A stretch of 64,000 nt of DNA from JAILLW01 sp045640525 (GCA_045640525.1 JAZUFE010000056.1:1-64000), one strand, 5' to 3'; counted from the stretch's first letter, positions 25,911 to 35,326 are shown. Numbers and translations are program-made. The notes: generated by a model not told the origin, from the sequence alone.

Positions 25911-28340
25911 ATGGCGAATAAACCGGTTAAAGCCGATGCAAAACGCCGTGGCGTCAAGAAGTCGGATTTAAAGAAAATAGAAGAACGCAAGAGAGCAAAA
26001 GCCAGATTGCAAAAGAGTCATTCCGATTCATATGATAACAGACACGGACAAAGATATACCGATTCATATGATGACGGATACGACAGAGAATACAGCGATT
26101 CGTATGATAACGGATACGGACAAAGATATGCCGATTCATATAGTGCTGAATATGACGATACGTATGATGATTATGATGTAGATTACGATTCGTCGGAAGA
26201 TGATTATTACGAAGATGATTATTACGAAGATGACTATGCCTACGGACGTGTAGATTATCATCAGGATGAAACAGGATTCGGAGCAATCAAAAGTGCTGTT
26301 TCGAACTGGTTTTCACGTCGTTCCACAGTAGATTTGATTATGATGGGATTCGGAGCGGTAGCGGTTGTTTTGCTCATCGTTGTCGGCTCAATATTCTTTA
26401 AGTCGCAGCTTTCATCAAATAAAGCATCCGGCGAATTCGCAGAACTTGGCAGTGAAGTCCAGGATATAGGAATCATCGGCGAATCCGGTCTTTTGGCAGC
26501 AGCAAACGCTAAACAGGCAGAGCTTGATGCTCTTGCGGAAGCTATGTGGGGTGAAGACGAAGAGGGATTTGAAGACGATTCACAAGTTCCGGATGATGCA
26601 TCGGAAAATCAAACGGTTGTGGTGTTGAACCTTACATCAATCCAAAGAGATTTAAAAATCAAGTTTGTTAATCACAAAACGGGCAAACTTATTAAAGGTA
26701 CGGAATTTGTGGTAGAAATAAAGGACCCTTCGGGCTCAAAATCTACCAAAACCAATAAAGATAAAGACGGAATAATCTATATGAAGGACATTAAGCCGGG
26801 CAAATATACGGTTGCTTTGGTAGGTCCTGAAGATGATACATTGAGTTTTTTAAAGGATCCTGTTTCGATTACAGTTAAGGATACCATTGAATATAAGAAA
26901 GTTGATGTTTCGGATGAAATCAAATCCGAGAAGGAAATTAATGCGGCTAAAGAGGACACAGCCAAGAATGATACGACCATCGAATCCGAATTGGAGGACA
27001 CGGTTGAATGGGTAGAATCCACCCAGACAATTATTGAGGGTACTCAAAAAACCGAGGAAACATACGTTGAAGTTAAACCGGAAGAAATAGCAGACCCGGG
27101 TAAAACAGCGTATCTTGGCATGCGGAAGTTAGGCATGGTTATTGACTATGAACCCGGAGAAGAACCGAGTGAGGAACCGGGAGAGGACCCGGAACCTACC
27201 GAAGAACCTATACCGGACCCCACTGACGAGCCTACACCTGAACCGACCCAGGCCCCCGTTCCGACACAAGAGCCGACACCTGAACCGACGGCAGAGCCGA
27301 CAGCAGAACCGACGGCGCAGCCGACTGCGACGCCTGCCCCTGCGACACCTTCGCCGACACCGGCATCAACAGCTACGCCTTCTCCTACTAAAACGGCTGA
27401 AGTTACTCCTACAGCAAGCCCGACAGTTACCCCGTCGGCCAGCAAGGAAGAACTTGCCAAGAAGGATAAGACGAGTGTACTTAAGACAACTTCCGGAGTT
27501 ACTTTGTACGTTAAAGAAGGAAACGAATACAGAGTGGCTCATTACGCAGACTTCTATACAGCTAAAAAGTTTTATAAACTGGCAGAGAAGAAAACAGGTG
27601 GGAAATACAGGTATACCGGTTGGCAGGATATAGACGGATACAGATATTTCTTTGACAAAAACGGCAACTTCGTAACCGGTGAACAGGTTATTCAGGGAGC
27701 CAAGTATATATTTGATTCACAGGGAAGACTGAATGCAAGTTCAGGAGTGCTTGGAATTGATGTATCAAAGTGGAACGGTAATATTGATTGGAATGCAGTT
27801 AAGAAATCCGGCATAGATTACGTAATTATAAGATGCGGATACAGAGGCTCTACGGTAGGATCTTTGGTGGAAGATCCAATGTTTAGAGCCAATGCCAAGG
27901 GAGCTACGGCAGCAGGGATAAAAATAGGAGTCTATTTCTTCTCCCAAGCTGTTAATGAGATTGAAGCTGTAGAAGAAGCTTCAATGGTTCTTAGCCTGGT
28001 TAAAGGAAATTCACTCCCTTACGGGGTGTTCCTCGATGTTGAAAGCAGTGGCGGAAGAGCAGATTCTTTAAGCGCTGAGCAAAGAACCAAGGTTATTCAG
28101 GCTTTCTGCAAGACGATAACCAATTCCGGATATAAAGCAGGTGTTTATGCCAATAAGACATGGCTGACATCGAAATTTGATGCATCTGCATTAAGTAATT
28201 ACAAGATTTGGCTTGCTCAATATGCAGCAACTCCGACATATACGAGAACCAAATATGATATTTGGCAGTATACTTCAAAAGGTACTGTTTCAGGTATAAG
28301 CGGAAATGTAGATATGAATATCAGTTTCATGGGCTACTAG
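25911..28340 (+). CDS. Membrane-anchored GH25 lysozyme with acidic Tyr-rich cytoplasmic tail and Pro/Thr linker
   Basis: 809 residues. A basic N-terminus is followed by 12-residue repeats rich in Asp and Tyr (~39-86), more acidic sequence, one membrane helix (~142-165), a Cna-B-like domain (~245-335) and a long PT/PE linker (~415-515). A segment resembling wall-binding repeats (GYRYFFDKNGNFVTGEQV) precedes the GH25 catalytic domain (~612-809). Asp617 (GIDVSKW) and the Asp709/Glu711 pair in FLDVES are the expected catalytic residues. It should cleave peptidoglycan outside the membrane. The ATG at 25911 follows GAAAGGG; a TTG one codon upstream is less likely. Confidence 0.88.
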   Translation: MANKPVKADAKRRGVKKSDLKKIEERKRAKARLQKSHSDSYDNRHGQRYTDSYDDGYDREYSDSYDNGYGQRYADSYSAEYDDTYDDYDVDYDSSEDDYYEDDYYEDDYAYGRVDYHQDETGFGAIKSAVSNWFSRRSTVDLIMMGFGAVAVVLLIVVGSIFFKSQLSSNKASGEFAELGSEVQDIGIIGESGLLAAANAKQAELDALAEAMWGEDEEGFEDDSQVPDDASENQTVVVLNLTSIQRDLKIKFVNHKTGKLIKGTEFVVEIKDPSGSKSTKTNKDKDGIIYMKDIKPGKYTVALVGPEDDTLSFLKDPVSITVKDTIEYKKVDVSDEIKSEKEINAAKEDTAKNDTTIESELEDTVEWVESTQTIIEGTQKTEETYVEVKPEEIADPGKTAYLGMRKLGMVIDYEPGEEPSEEPGEDPEPTEEPIPDPTDEPTPEPTQAPVPTQEPTPEPTAEPTAEPTAQPTATPAPATPSPTPASTATPSPTKTAEVTPTASPTVTPSASKEELAKKDKTSVLKTTSGVTLYVKEGNEYRVAHYADFYTAKKFYKLAEKKTGGKYRYTGWQDIDGYRYFFDKNGNFVTGEQVIQGAKYIFDSQGRLNASSGVLGIDVSKWNGNIDWNAVKKSGIDYVIIRCGYRGSTVGSLVEDPMFRANAKGATAAGIKIGVYFFSQAVNEIEAVEEASMVLSLVKGNSLPYGVFLDVESSGGRADSLSAEQRTKVIQAFCKTITNSGYKAGVYANKTWLTSKFDASALSNYKIWLAQYAATPTYTRTKYDIWQYTSKGTVSGISGNVDMNISFMGY
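26025..26168 (+). repeat. Tandem 36-bp repeats in the GH25 gene
   Basis: Units at 26025, 26061, 26097 and 26133 each begin GATTC.TATGAT or close to it and encode 12-residue Asp/Tyr-rich segments (DSYDNGYGQRYA type). The fourth is degenerate. The repeats lie in the predicted cytoplasmic part. Confidence 0.85.
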
Positions 28341-28352
28341 AAAGGAATAGAA

Positions 28353-29447
28353 ATGAAAACATATTTAGTAACAGGCGGCGCCGGATTTATCGGTTCGAAT
28401 TTCATACACTATATGTTTAATAAGTATGATAACGATATCAGAATTATCAATGTTGATGTTCTGACTTATGCCGGCAATTTGGAAAATTTGAAGGATGTTG
28501 AAAACAGATCAAACTATTCTTTCATTAAAGCGGATATCACGGACAAGAAGGCAATTTCCGATATTTTTGCTCAGAACGACATAGACTACGTGGTTCATTT
28601 CGCAGCAGAATCGCATGTTGACAGATCAATAGTTACACCGGAAGTATTCGTACAGACAAACGTACTCGGAACAGCGGTAATGCTCAATTGTGCGAAAGCC
28701 TCATGGGAGAATGAGGATGGAACATTTAAGGCAGGCAAGAAGTTTTTGCATGTTTCTACCGATGAGGTATACGGCTCTTTGGATGATGATCCGAACGCAT
28801 ATTTTTATGAGACAACTCCTTACCAGCCGCACAGCCCGTATTCAGCATCAAAGGCATCTTCGGATATGCTGGTTAAGGCATATATGGATACATATAAATT
28901 CCCTGCCAATATAACCAACTGTTCAAATAATTACGGACCTTATCAGTTCCCTGAGAAACTGATTCCTCTTATAATCAATAACGCACTTCAAGGAAAGAAG
29001 CTTCCTGTTTACGGTGACGGAAAGAACGTTCGTGACTGGTTGTATGTTGCTGATCATGCCAAGGCAATCGATATGGTCATTAACAAGGGAAGATTGTTTG
29101 AAACATACAATGTGGGCGGACATAATGAGAAACAGAATATTGAAATAATAAATATTATCATTGATACATTGCAGGAAATGCTTGATGATTCTGACCCGAG
29201 AAAAGCATTGGTAACAAAGGACCTTATTACATATGTTGAGGATAGAAAGGGTCATGACAGAAGATATGCGATTGCTCCCGATAAGATTAAATCTGAGATA
29301 GGATGGGAGCCCGAGACAATGTTTAAAGACGGTATCAAGCTTACAATCAAATGGTTCTTCGAACATGAAGATTGGATGAAGAATGTAACAAGCGGTGATT
29401 ACCAGAAATACTACGCAGAAACATATAAATCACTTGCTTGCAAGTGA
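28353..29447 (+). CDS. rfbB: dTDP-glucose 4,6-dehydratase
   Basis: Second step of dTDP-rhamnose synthesis: dTDP-glucose to dTDP-4-keto-6-deoxyglucose, NAD-dependent, cytoplasmic. 364 residues. GGAGFIGS (residues 8-15) is the NAD-binding motif, STDEVYGSL carries the catalytic Asp-Glu pair, and Tyr163/Lys167 in PYSASK form the SDR pair. AAAGGAA precedes the ATG, 12 nt after the GH25 stop. rfbA and rfbC follow directly. Confidence 0.95.
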   Translation: MKTYLVTGGAGFIGSNFIHYMFNKYDNDIRIINVDVLTYAGNLENLKDVENRSNYSFIKADITDKKAISDIFAQNDIDYVVHFAAESHVDRSIVTPEVFVQTNVLGTAVMLNCAKASWENEDGTFKAGKKFLHVSTDEVYGSLDDDPNAYFYETTPYQPHSPYSASKASSDMLVKAYMDTYKFPANITNCSNNYGPYQFPEKLIPLIINNALQGKKLPVYGDGKNVRDWLYVADHAKAIDMVINKGRLFETYNVGGHNEKQNIEIINIIIDTLQEMLDDSDPRKALVTKDLITYVEDRKGHDRRYAIAPDKIKSEIGWEPETMFKDGIKLTIKWFFEHEDWMKNVTSGDYQKYYAETYKSLACK

Positions 29448-29466
29448 TTAGTTCAAGGAGATTAAG

Positions 29467-30336
29467 ATGAAGGGTATTATTTTGGCAGGTGGTTCCGGAA
29501 CTCGTTTGTATCCGTTGACCAAGGCAATAAGTAAGCAGATTATGCCTGTTTATGACAAACCGATGATTTATTATCCGTTGTCGACACTTATGCTGGCCGG
29601 TATACGCGAGGTGCTGATTATTTCGACACCAAGAGATCTTCCGGTTTTTAGAGAATTGTTGGGTGATGGTTCGGCACTGGGAATGCGTTTTGAATATGCT
29701 GTTCAGGAACAACCCAGAGGCTTGGCGGATGCATTCATTATAGGTGCTGATTTTATCGGGAAAGATAATGTGGCATTGGTTCTCGGCGACAATATATTCT
29801 ACGGACAGAGTTTCTCTAAAGTCTTGAAAACAGCAGCTTCAAGAGAAAGCGGAGCTACAATTTTCGGATATTATGTAAGGGATCCCAGAGAATACGGTGT
29901 TGTTGAATTTGATGAAAACGGAGTCGCACTTTCAATAGAAGAAAAGCCTGAGCATCCCAAGAGCAATTATGCTGTTCCGGGATTATATTTTTATGATAAT
30001 GATGTAGTTGAAATCGCAGCTAATGTCAAACCTTCTGCGCGTGGCGAAATCGAGATTACAAGTATTAATAACGAGTACTTAAACCGCGGTACTTTACGTG
30101 TTGAAACATTGGGACGAGGCTTTGCATGGCTTGATACCGGAAATCACGATTCTTTGCTGGATGCGGCCGATTTCGTTGCGGCATTTCAAAAGAGACAGGG
30201 ATTATACATTTCGTGCATTGAAGAAATTGCTTATAAACGTGGTTTTATCAATAAGGAGCAATTGCTGGAACTTGCCAAACCTTTAATGAAAACTAATTAC
30301 GGCAAATACTTGGTTGAAGTAGCGGAGGGATTATAG
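29467..30336 (+). CDS. rfbA: Glucose-1-phosphate thymidylyltransferase
   Basis: First step of the dTDP-sugar pathway: glucose-1-phosphate plus dTTP gives dTDP-glucose. 289 residues, normal length. GGSGTRLYPLT (8-18) is the nucleotide-binding loop; KQIMPVYDKPMIYYPLS, LGDNIFYG and WLDTGNHDSLL are family signatures. AAGGAG precedes the ATG. Its substrate can be supplied by pgcA (39566), which makes glucose-1-phosphate from glucose-6-phosphate. Confidence 0.96.
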   Translation: MKGIILAGGSGTRLYPLTKAISKQIMPVYDKPMIYYPLSTLMLAGIREVLIISTPRDLPVFRELLGDGSALGMRFEYAVQEQPRGLADAFIIGADFIGKDNVALVLGDNIFYGQSFSKVLKTAASRESGATIFGYYVRDPREYGVVEFDENGVALSIEEKPEHPKSNYAVPGLYFYDNDVVEIAANVKPSARGEIEITSINNEYLNRGTLRVETLGRGFAWLDTGNHDSLLDAADFVAAFQKRQGLYISCIEEIAYKRGFINKEQLLELAKPLMKTNYGKYLVEVAEGL

Positions 30337-30337
30337 A

Positions 30338-30901
30338 ATGGGACAGATAACGGTTGAGGATTGTGAAATAGAAGGATTGAAAATAATACATCCTGAAGTC
30401 AGAGGCGATGAGAGAGGTTTCTTTATGGAAACATATCAGAAACAGCAGTTTTTTGATGCCGGAATCGAAGTGGAGTTTGTTCAGGATAATCAGTCAGCGT
30501 CTACCAAAAATGTATTAAGAGGATTGCACTTCCAAATCAATTATCCTCAGGACAAGCTTGTACGTGCCATTAAGGGTACTGTATTTGATGTTGCGGTAGA
30601 TTTGCGCCCGGGTTCAAAGACTTTCGGCAAATGGAAGGGTGTGGTTCTTTCTGAAGAGAATAAGGTACAATTCTTTGTTCCGAAGGGGTTTGCCCATGGC
30701 TTCTATGTTATGAGTGACTATGCGGAATTCGCATATAAGGTTTCAGATTTTTATCATCCTAACGATGAGGGCGGAATTGCTTTCGACGATCCTCAAATCG
30801 GTGTAGAATGGCCGTTTGACGATAAGTCAAAGCTCGTTTTGGCAGAACGTGACAAGAAATGGGGCGGTCTGGCAGAATATATGAAAGAAAGAGGTCTTTA
30901 G
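30338..30901 (+). CDS. rfbC: dTDP-4-dehydrorhamnose 3,5-epimerase
   Basis: Epimerises dTDP-4-keto-6-deoxyglucose at C3 and C5. 187 residues of cupin fold: HPEVRGDERGFFMETY, VLRGLHFQ with the catalytic His, KLVRAIKGTVFDVAVDLR, FVPKGFAHGF and YKVSDFY. GGAGGG precedes the ATG two bases after rfbA. The final reductase (RfbD) is not encoded next to it or elsewhere in this window, so it must lie elsewhere if dTDP-L-rhamnose is the product. Confidence 0.95.
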   Translation: MGQITVEDCEIEGLKIIHPEVRGDERGFFMETYQKQQFFDAGIEVEFVQDNQSASTKNVLRGLHFQINYPQDKLVRAIKGTVFDVAVDLRPGSKTFGKWKGVVLSEENKVQFFVPKGFAHGFYVMSDYAEFAYKVSDFYHPNDEGGIAFDDPQIGVEWPFDDKSKLVLAERDKKWGGLAEYMKERGL

Positions 30902-30915
30902 ACTACAGTTTCAAA

Positions 30916-31938
30916 ATGAAGAATAATAAAGACAAGACAATTAAAAAGAAAGTTTTTACAAAGCCAGTGGCGATTACCCTGTTTTATGCGGTATGCATCG
31001 CGCTGGCCGTTGTTATTGTATTGCATAATAACCCTTTGGGTGATCCGGTCACCGAAAGCTTGAAGAAGAAATGTGCATGTTTGCTGCTGGCAACTGCGTG
31101 CATCATTTTTGGCTTTTTCTATGACAGAATTTTCATTATCCCCAGAGAATTGTATCAATCCAGAGAACTAATATGGAAATTGGCACGAAATGACTTTAAA
31201 AAGCGTTATGCAGGTTCTTATTTGGGATTTTTCTGGGCTTTGATTCAACCGGTAATAACGGTGTTGATGTATTGGATAGTTTTTGATGTTGTGTTCAATA
31301 CAAGATCACAAATGATAGCATCGGGGGTGGAAGTTCCGTATGTACTTTATTTGACGGCAGGACTTGTTCCCTGGTTCTATTTTTCGGAAGCTATTACCAA
31401 CGGAACCAATGCCTTGCTTGAATATAGCTATTTGGTCAAGAAGGTTGTTTTCAAAATCAGTATACTTCCAATTATTAAGCTGATAGCGGCTACATTTATT
31501 CATGTATTTTTTACGGTAGTTTTACTCGTTGTTGCGTCATGCTATGGTTACTACCCGACTGTTTACACGATACAGTTGATTTATTACAGTTTCTGCCTGT
31601 TTGTTTTCGTGCTTGCAATGAGTTATTGCACATGTGCTATTGTGGTATTTTTCAGAGACCTGGGACAAATTATCAATATCCTCTTACAGGTTGGCATGTG
31701 GGCCACTCCTATTTTGTGGGATATAAATATGATAAGCGATCCTACATTAATCAGTATATTTAAGCTGAATCCGCTTGTGTATATTGTTAACGGATTCAGA
31801 AGTTCCATATATGGTACTGAATGGTTTTTTGAACATTTTTACAGTTCGACATATTTTTGGATTTTCACGGTTACGTTGTTCTGTATAGGTTCACTTATAT
31901 TTAAGAGATTGAAAGTTCATTTTGCGGACGTGTTGTAG
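30916..31938 (+). CDS. ABC-2 polysaccharide exporter permease (Wzm/TagG-like) with extra N-terminal helices
   Basis: 341 residues. Two N-terminal helices (~18-36 and ~52-70) precede the usual ABC-2 core with six helices. RELIWKLARNDFKKRYAGS is the typical interface helix, then LGFFWALIQPVITVLMYW. It should form a dimer that passes undecaprenyl-linked polysaccharide across the membrane, powered by the ATPase encoded next. The start at 30916 (MKNNKD) is just after the rfbC stop; an ORF extension begins inside rfbC and is rejected. The ribosome binding site is weak. Confidence 0.88.
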   Translation: MKNNKDKTIKKKVFTKPVAITLFYAVCIALAVVIVLHNNPLGDPVTESLKKKCACLLLATACIIFGFFYDRIFIIPRELYQSRELIWKLARNDFKKRYAGSYLGFFWALIQPVITVLMYWIVFDVVFNTRSQMIASGVEVPYVLYLTAGLVPWFYFSEAITNGTNALLEYSYLVKKVVFKISILPIIKLIAATFIHVFFTVVLLVVASCYGYYPTVYTIQLIYYSFCLFVFVLAMSYCTCAIVVFFRDLGQIINILLQVGMWATPILWDINMISDPTLISIFKLNPLVYIVNGFRSSIYGTEWFFEHFYSSTYFWIFTVTLFCIGSLIFKRLKVHFADVL

Positions 31939-31939
31939 T

Positions 31940-33208
31940 ATGGAAAGACAAATTGCGATTGAAGTCAAAAACGTTGTTAAAACGTATAAATTGTACGATC
32001 ATCCCAAGGACAGACTTAAGGAAGCTCTGGGAATAGGACGTAAAAAGAAACGCTATAAGGAGCATGATGCTCTTAAGGGCGTCGACTTGACTATATACAA
32101 GGGTGAAACGGTAGGAATTATCGGAACCAACGGATCCGGTAAGTCTACTATTCTTAAAATTATTACAGGTGTGTTGAATGCGACCGGCGGCGAGGTTAAT
32201 GTTGACGGGCGTATTTCGGCACTGCTTGAGCTGGGTGCGGGATTCAATATGGAATATAACGGTATCGAGAATGTATATCTTAACGGTACCATGATGGGAT
32301 TTTCCAAAAAGGAGATAGATGCGAAGCTTCCGGATATTCTTGAGTTTGCCGATATAGGCGACTATGTTAATCAACCGGTTAAGACATATTCTTCGGGCAT
32401 GTTTGTCAGATTGGCATTTGCGGTTGCAATTAATATAGAACCGGAGATATTGATTGTTGATGAAGCATTATCGGTAGGTGATGTGTTCTTTCAAGCGAAG
32501 TGTTATCACAAATTTGAAGAATTTAAGGAAATGGGTAAGACAATAGTATTTGTAAGCCATGACTTAAGTTCAATCAGCAAATATTGTGACAGAGTTGTAC
32601 TCTTGAATCAAGGAGTTAAACTTGGTGAAGGAACACCGAAAGAAATGATTGATGCCTATAAGCAGGTTTTGGTAGGCCAATATCCTCTTCCAAACGTAAA
32701 TGTAGGCTTTGATTCAGATGTAGAATCGGAGAAAGAGGACAATTCCAATGTGCTAAATCCTGATTTACTCGAATACGGAACAAAAGCCGGTGTTATTTCA
32801 GAGTACTATCTGGTGGATGAAAAGGGAATTAAGACATCCGCTATAATTAAGGGCTCGGAGTGTACAATGCATATGTTTGTAGACTTCAACGAGGATATAA
32901 AGAGCCCGATATTTGCATTTTCAATTAAAAATATCAAGGGTGTGGAAATTACGGGAACCAATACAATGTTTGAGAAAGTTTTCTTTGACAGTGTTAAAAA
33001 GGGTGACCGCAAACATGTATCTTTCACACAAAAGATGGATATTAACGGTGGAGAATACCTGATTTCATTAGGCTTGACCGGATACGAAAATGAAGACTTT
33101 GTTGTATATCACAGACTGTATGATGTTATGAATATTACAATCATATCTGACAAGAATCCGGTGGGATATTATGATATGAATTCAAAGATTATTGTGGAGG
33201 ATGCATAA
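31940..33208 (+). CDS. ABC exporter ATPase (Wzt/TagH-like) with C-terminal glycan-binding domain
   Basis: 422 residues. The ATPase domain (~1-245) has Walker A GTNGSGKST (~62-70), signature YSSGMFVRLAFA and Walker B EILIVDEALS. The C-terminal ~150 residues (EYGTKAGVISEYYLVDE onwards) form a beta-sandwich like the Wzt C-terminal domain, which in Gram-negative O-antigen systems reads the chain terminus before export. It starts one base after the permease stop, and its TAA overlaps the ATG of the methyltransferase-kinase gene (TAATG). That coupling supports a joint function. Confidence 0.92.
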   Translation: MERQIAIEVKNVVKTYKLYDHPKDRLKEALGIGRKKKRYKEHDALKGVDLTIYKGETVGIIGTNGSGKSTILKIITGVLNATGGEVNVDGRISALLELGAGFNMEYNGIENVYLNGTMMGFSKKEIDAKLPDILEFADIGDYVNQPVKTYSSGMFVRLAFAVAINIEPEILIVDEALSVGDVFFQAKCYHKFEEFKEMGKTIVFVSHDLSSISKYCDRVVLLNQGVKLGEGTPKEMIDAYKQVLVGQYPLPNVNVGFDSDVESEKEDNSNVLNPDLLEYGTKAGVISEYYLVDEKGIKTSAIIKGSECTMHMFVDFNEDIKSPIFAFSIKNIKGVEITGTNTMFEKVFFDSVKKGDRKHVSFTQKMDINGGEYLISLGLTGYENEDFVVYHRLYDVMNITIISDKNPVGYYDMNSKIIVEDA

Positions 33209-35298
33209 TGGCATATACACCGATACGTATTAATGAAGATGAACTTTTAAATCGCCTGCCCAAGAAAATTGGGCAGGTTTCCTTAAATTACGATTATTAT
33301 CCGGGGCAGGACATGTATTCTGACGGTAATATTGAAGATGTTTTGCTCGATATTGTCAAAAACAGATCAAAATGTGAATATCAGCAGATTATAGAAGATT
33401 CCAAGAGTTGGCCGATATTGTATCATCTGTCGCCGATACGAGGTAATATAGTAGACTTTTTGCCCATAACCAAGGAAGACAGAGTACTTGAAATCGGTGC
33501 CGGCTGCGGTGCTATTACCCAAACATTGGCTCAAAAGGCCCAATCTGTTACCTGCGTTGACCTTTCGGCTAAAAGAAGTCTTATTAATGCATATCGAAAC
33601 CAGGATTGCGACAATATCGAAATTTATGTAGGTAACTTCACAGATATTGAACCACATCTTGATACTGACTATGATTATGTATGTCTTATCGGAGTGTTTG
33701 AGTACGGTTCGTCGTACATCTCAACCAAGACACCTTATGAAGATTTTTTAAGAATAATCCTTAATCACAAGAAAAATAACGGGCGTGCTGTAATTGCAAT
33801 AGAGAACAAATTCGGGCTCAAGTACTGGGCCGGATGCAAAGAAGACCACAATGGTGAATTTTTCAGCTCTTTGGAAGGATATCCGAAGGGTGGCTCTGCA
33901 AGGACATTTACCAAAAACGGTTTAGAGAAAATATTTAAAAAGTGCGGAGTGAGTGATTATAGTTTCTACTACCCATATCCTGATTACAAATTGCCGCATA
34001 CCATATTCTCGGATGACAGACTGCCTCTTAAGGGAGAACTTACGGATAATCTCAGGAATCTTGACAGAGACAGAATGCTATTGTTTAACGAGAGCTTTGT
34101 ATTTGATGAAATAATTGATGAAGACGAATTTTCTCTATTTTCAAATTCATATTTAGCGCTTATCGGTGAAAAAATAGACACTGTATATGCCAAGTATTCC
34201 AATGACAGAAAGCCGGAATATGCAATAAGAACGGAGATTTGCGGATTTAATAACAGGTGTGTTAAAAAAGTGCCTCTTAATGACGAAGCGGCCAATCATC
34301 TGAAGAAACTGTATTCGGTATATGGCAAGCTGGCAAGACGTTATGACGGTGGAATTTTGAAGATTAATCGTTGTACTTTGAACGAGGAGGATAATTCGGT
34401 TACATTCGATTTTGAAAAGGGCGTGCCTCTTGAATCGATTATGGATGAAGCGGTATTGAATAATGATACGGATAAATTCAAAGCGCTGTTTAAAAAGTTC
34501 TTTGAAGCTGTTTCGTATAATGCAAATAACGAAGAAATCACGGATTATGATATGATTTTCGCGAATATATTGGTGGACGGTGATGACTGGACACTTATTG
34601 ACTATGAATGGTCATATGATAAGATAATCGATCCTCGCAAAATCGCTTTTAGAGCTTTATATTGTTACATCCTGGAAGATGACAGAAGAAATTCTGTTAA
34701 TATGGATGAAATTCTTTCGTTAATAGGTATAGGAACCAAAGAAGCAGAGGACTACATTGAGGAAGAGGAAAAGTTTCAAAAGGAAGTTACGGGAAACCAT
34801 AAAGCAATAGGAGAGATTCGCGCTACCATAGGAACGTATGCGATTTCTGCACAAAAATTGCTTGAAAATGAGCTCAAAGAAATCATAAACAAGCGTATTC
34901 AATTGTACTTTGATTGCGGAAACGGCTATTCGGAAGAAAATTCCAGATATATTCCGGACATTTATGAGGATGATAATCATATCAGCGTAGATATTACATT
35001 TGACGGTAATGTAAAAATGCTGCGAATTGATCCGGCGGATGAGAGATGCCTGGTAAAGGTTACGCAGATGGTGCTTAACGGCGAAAATGTATTAAAAAAT
35101 AAGAAATTGATTGAAACCAACGGAAAAGCCCTAAATTACGGCACTTACGCGTTTAACACGGCGGATCCGAATTTGAATATTAAGTTAAATGAAGTTTTAA
35201 TCAAAGGGGAAAATGATTTGCATATCGAAATGGAGATTACCCGACTGACGGAGAATTTGGCACTTGATATAGCAAATTCCGTTCGAAAGATATTTTAG
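33208..35298 (+). CDS. SAM-dependent methyltransferase fused to kinase-like domain (WbdD-like chain terminator candidate)
   Basis: 696 residues. The methyltransferase domain (~50-240) has motif I VLEIGAGCGA (~93-102) and CVDLSAKRS. A protein/sugar-kinase-like domain (~320-510) follows. Asp448 and Asn453 in DYDMIFANIL match the catalytic-loop D-x4-N, and Asp465 in LIDYEW matches the metal-binding Asp. A helical stretch (~515-570) and a beta-rich C-terminal domain close the protein. E. coli WbdD, a methyltransferase-kinase that caps O9a chains read by Wzt, has the same order. GGAGG lies 9 nt upstream of the start. The capping role is inference. Confidence 0.72.
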   Translation: MAYTPIRINEDELLNRLPKKIGQVSLNYDYYPGQDMYSDGNIEDVLLDIVKNRSKCEYQQIIEDSKSWPILYHLSPIRGNIVDFLPITKEDRVLEIGAGCGAITQTLAQKAQSVTCVDLSAKRSLINAYRNQDCDNIEIYVGNFTDIEPHLDTDYDYVCLIGVFEYGSSYISTKTPYEDFLRIILNHKKNNGRAVIAIENKFGLKYWAGCKEDHNGEFFSSLEGYPKGGSARTFTKNGLEKIFKKCGVSDYSFYYPYPDYKLPHTIFSDDRLPLKGELTDNLRNLDRDRMLLFNESFVFDEIIDEDEFSLFSNSYLALIGEKIDTVYAKYSNDRKPEYAIRTEICGFNNRCVKKVPLNDEAANHLKKLYSVYGKLARRYDGGILKINRCTLNEEDNSVTFDFEKGVPLESIMDEAVLNNDTDKFKALFKKFFEAVSYNANNEEITDYDMIFANILVDGDDWTLIDYEWSYDKIIDPRKIAFRALYCYILEDDRRNSVNMDEILSLIGIGTKEAEDYIEEEEKFQKEVTGNHKAIGEIRATIGTYAISAQKLLENELKEIINKRIQLYFDCGNGYSEENSRYIPDIYEDDNHISVDITFDGNVKMLRIDPADERCLVKVTQMVLNGENVLKNKKLIETNGKALNYGTYAFNTADPNLNIKLNEVLIKGENDLHIEMEITRLTENLALDIANSVRKIF
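33255..33277 (+). promoter_or_regulatory. Terminator-like hairpin within the start of the methyltransferase-kinase gene
   Basis: CCTGCCCAA (33255-33263) pairs perfectly with TTGGGCAGG (33269-33277) around GAAAA, followed by TTTCCTT. It is 47 nt into the coding region and could attenuate transcription or slow translation. Confidence 0.5.
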
Positions 35299-35326
35299 AT
35301 TTAATCAAAATGAGGAAAAATGAGAA

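Noticed and set aside
27142..27633. 163-codon Arg/Pro-rich frame within the GH25 gene
   Set aside because: It is a shadow of the Pro/Thr-rich linker in another frame, with no ribosome binding site.
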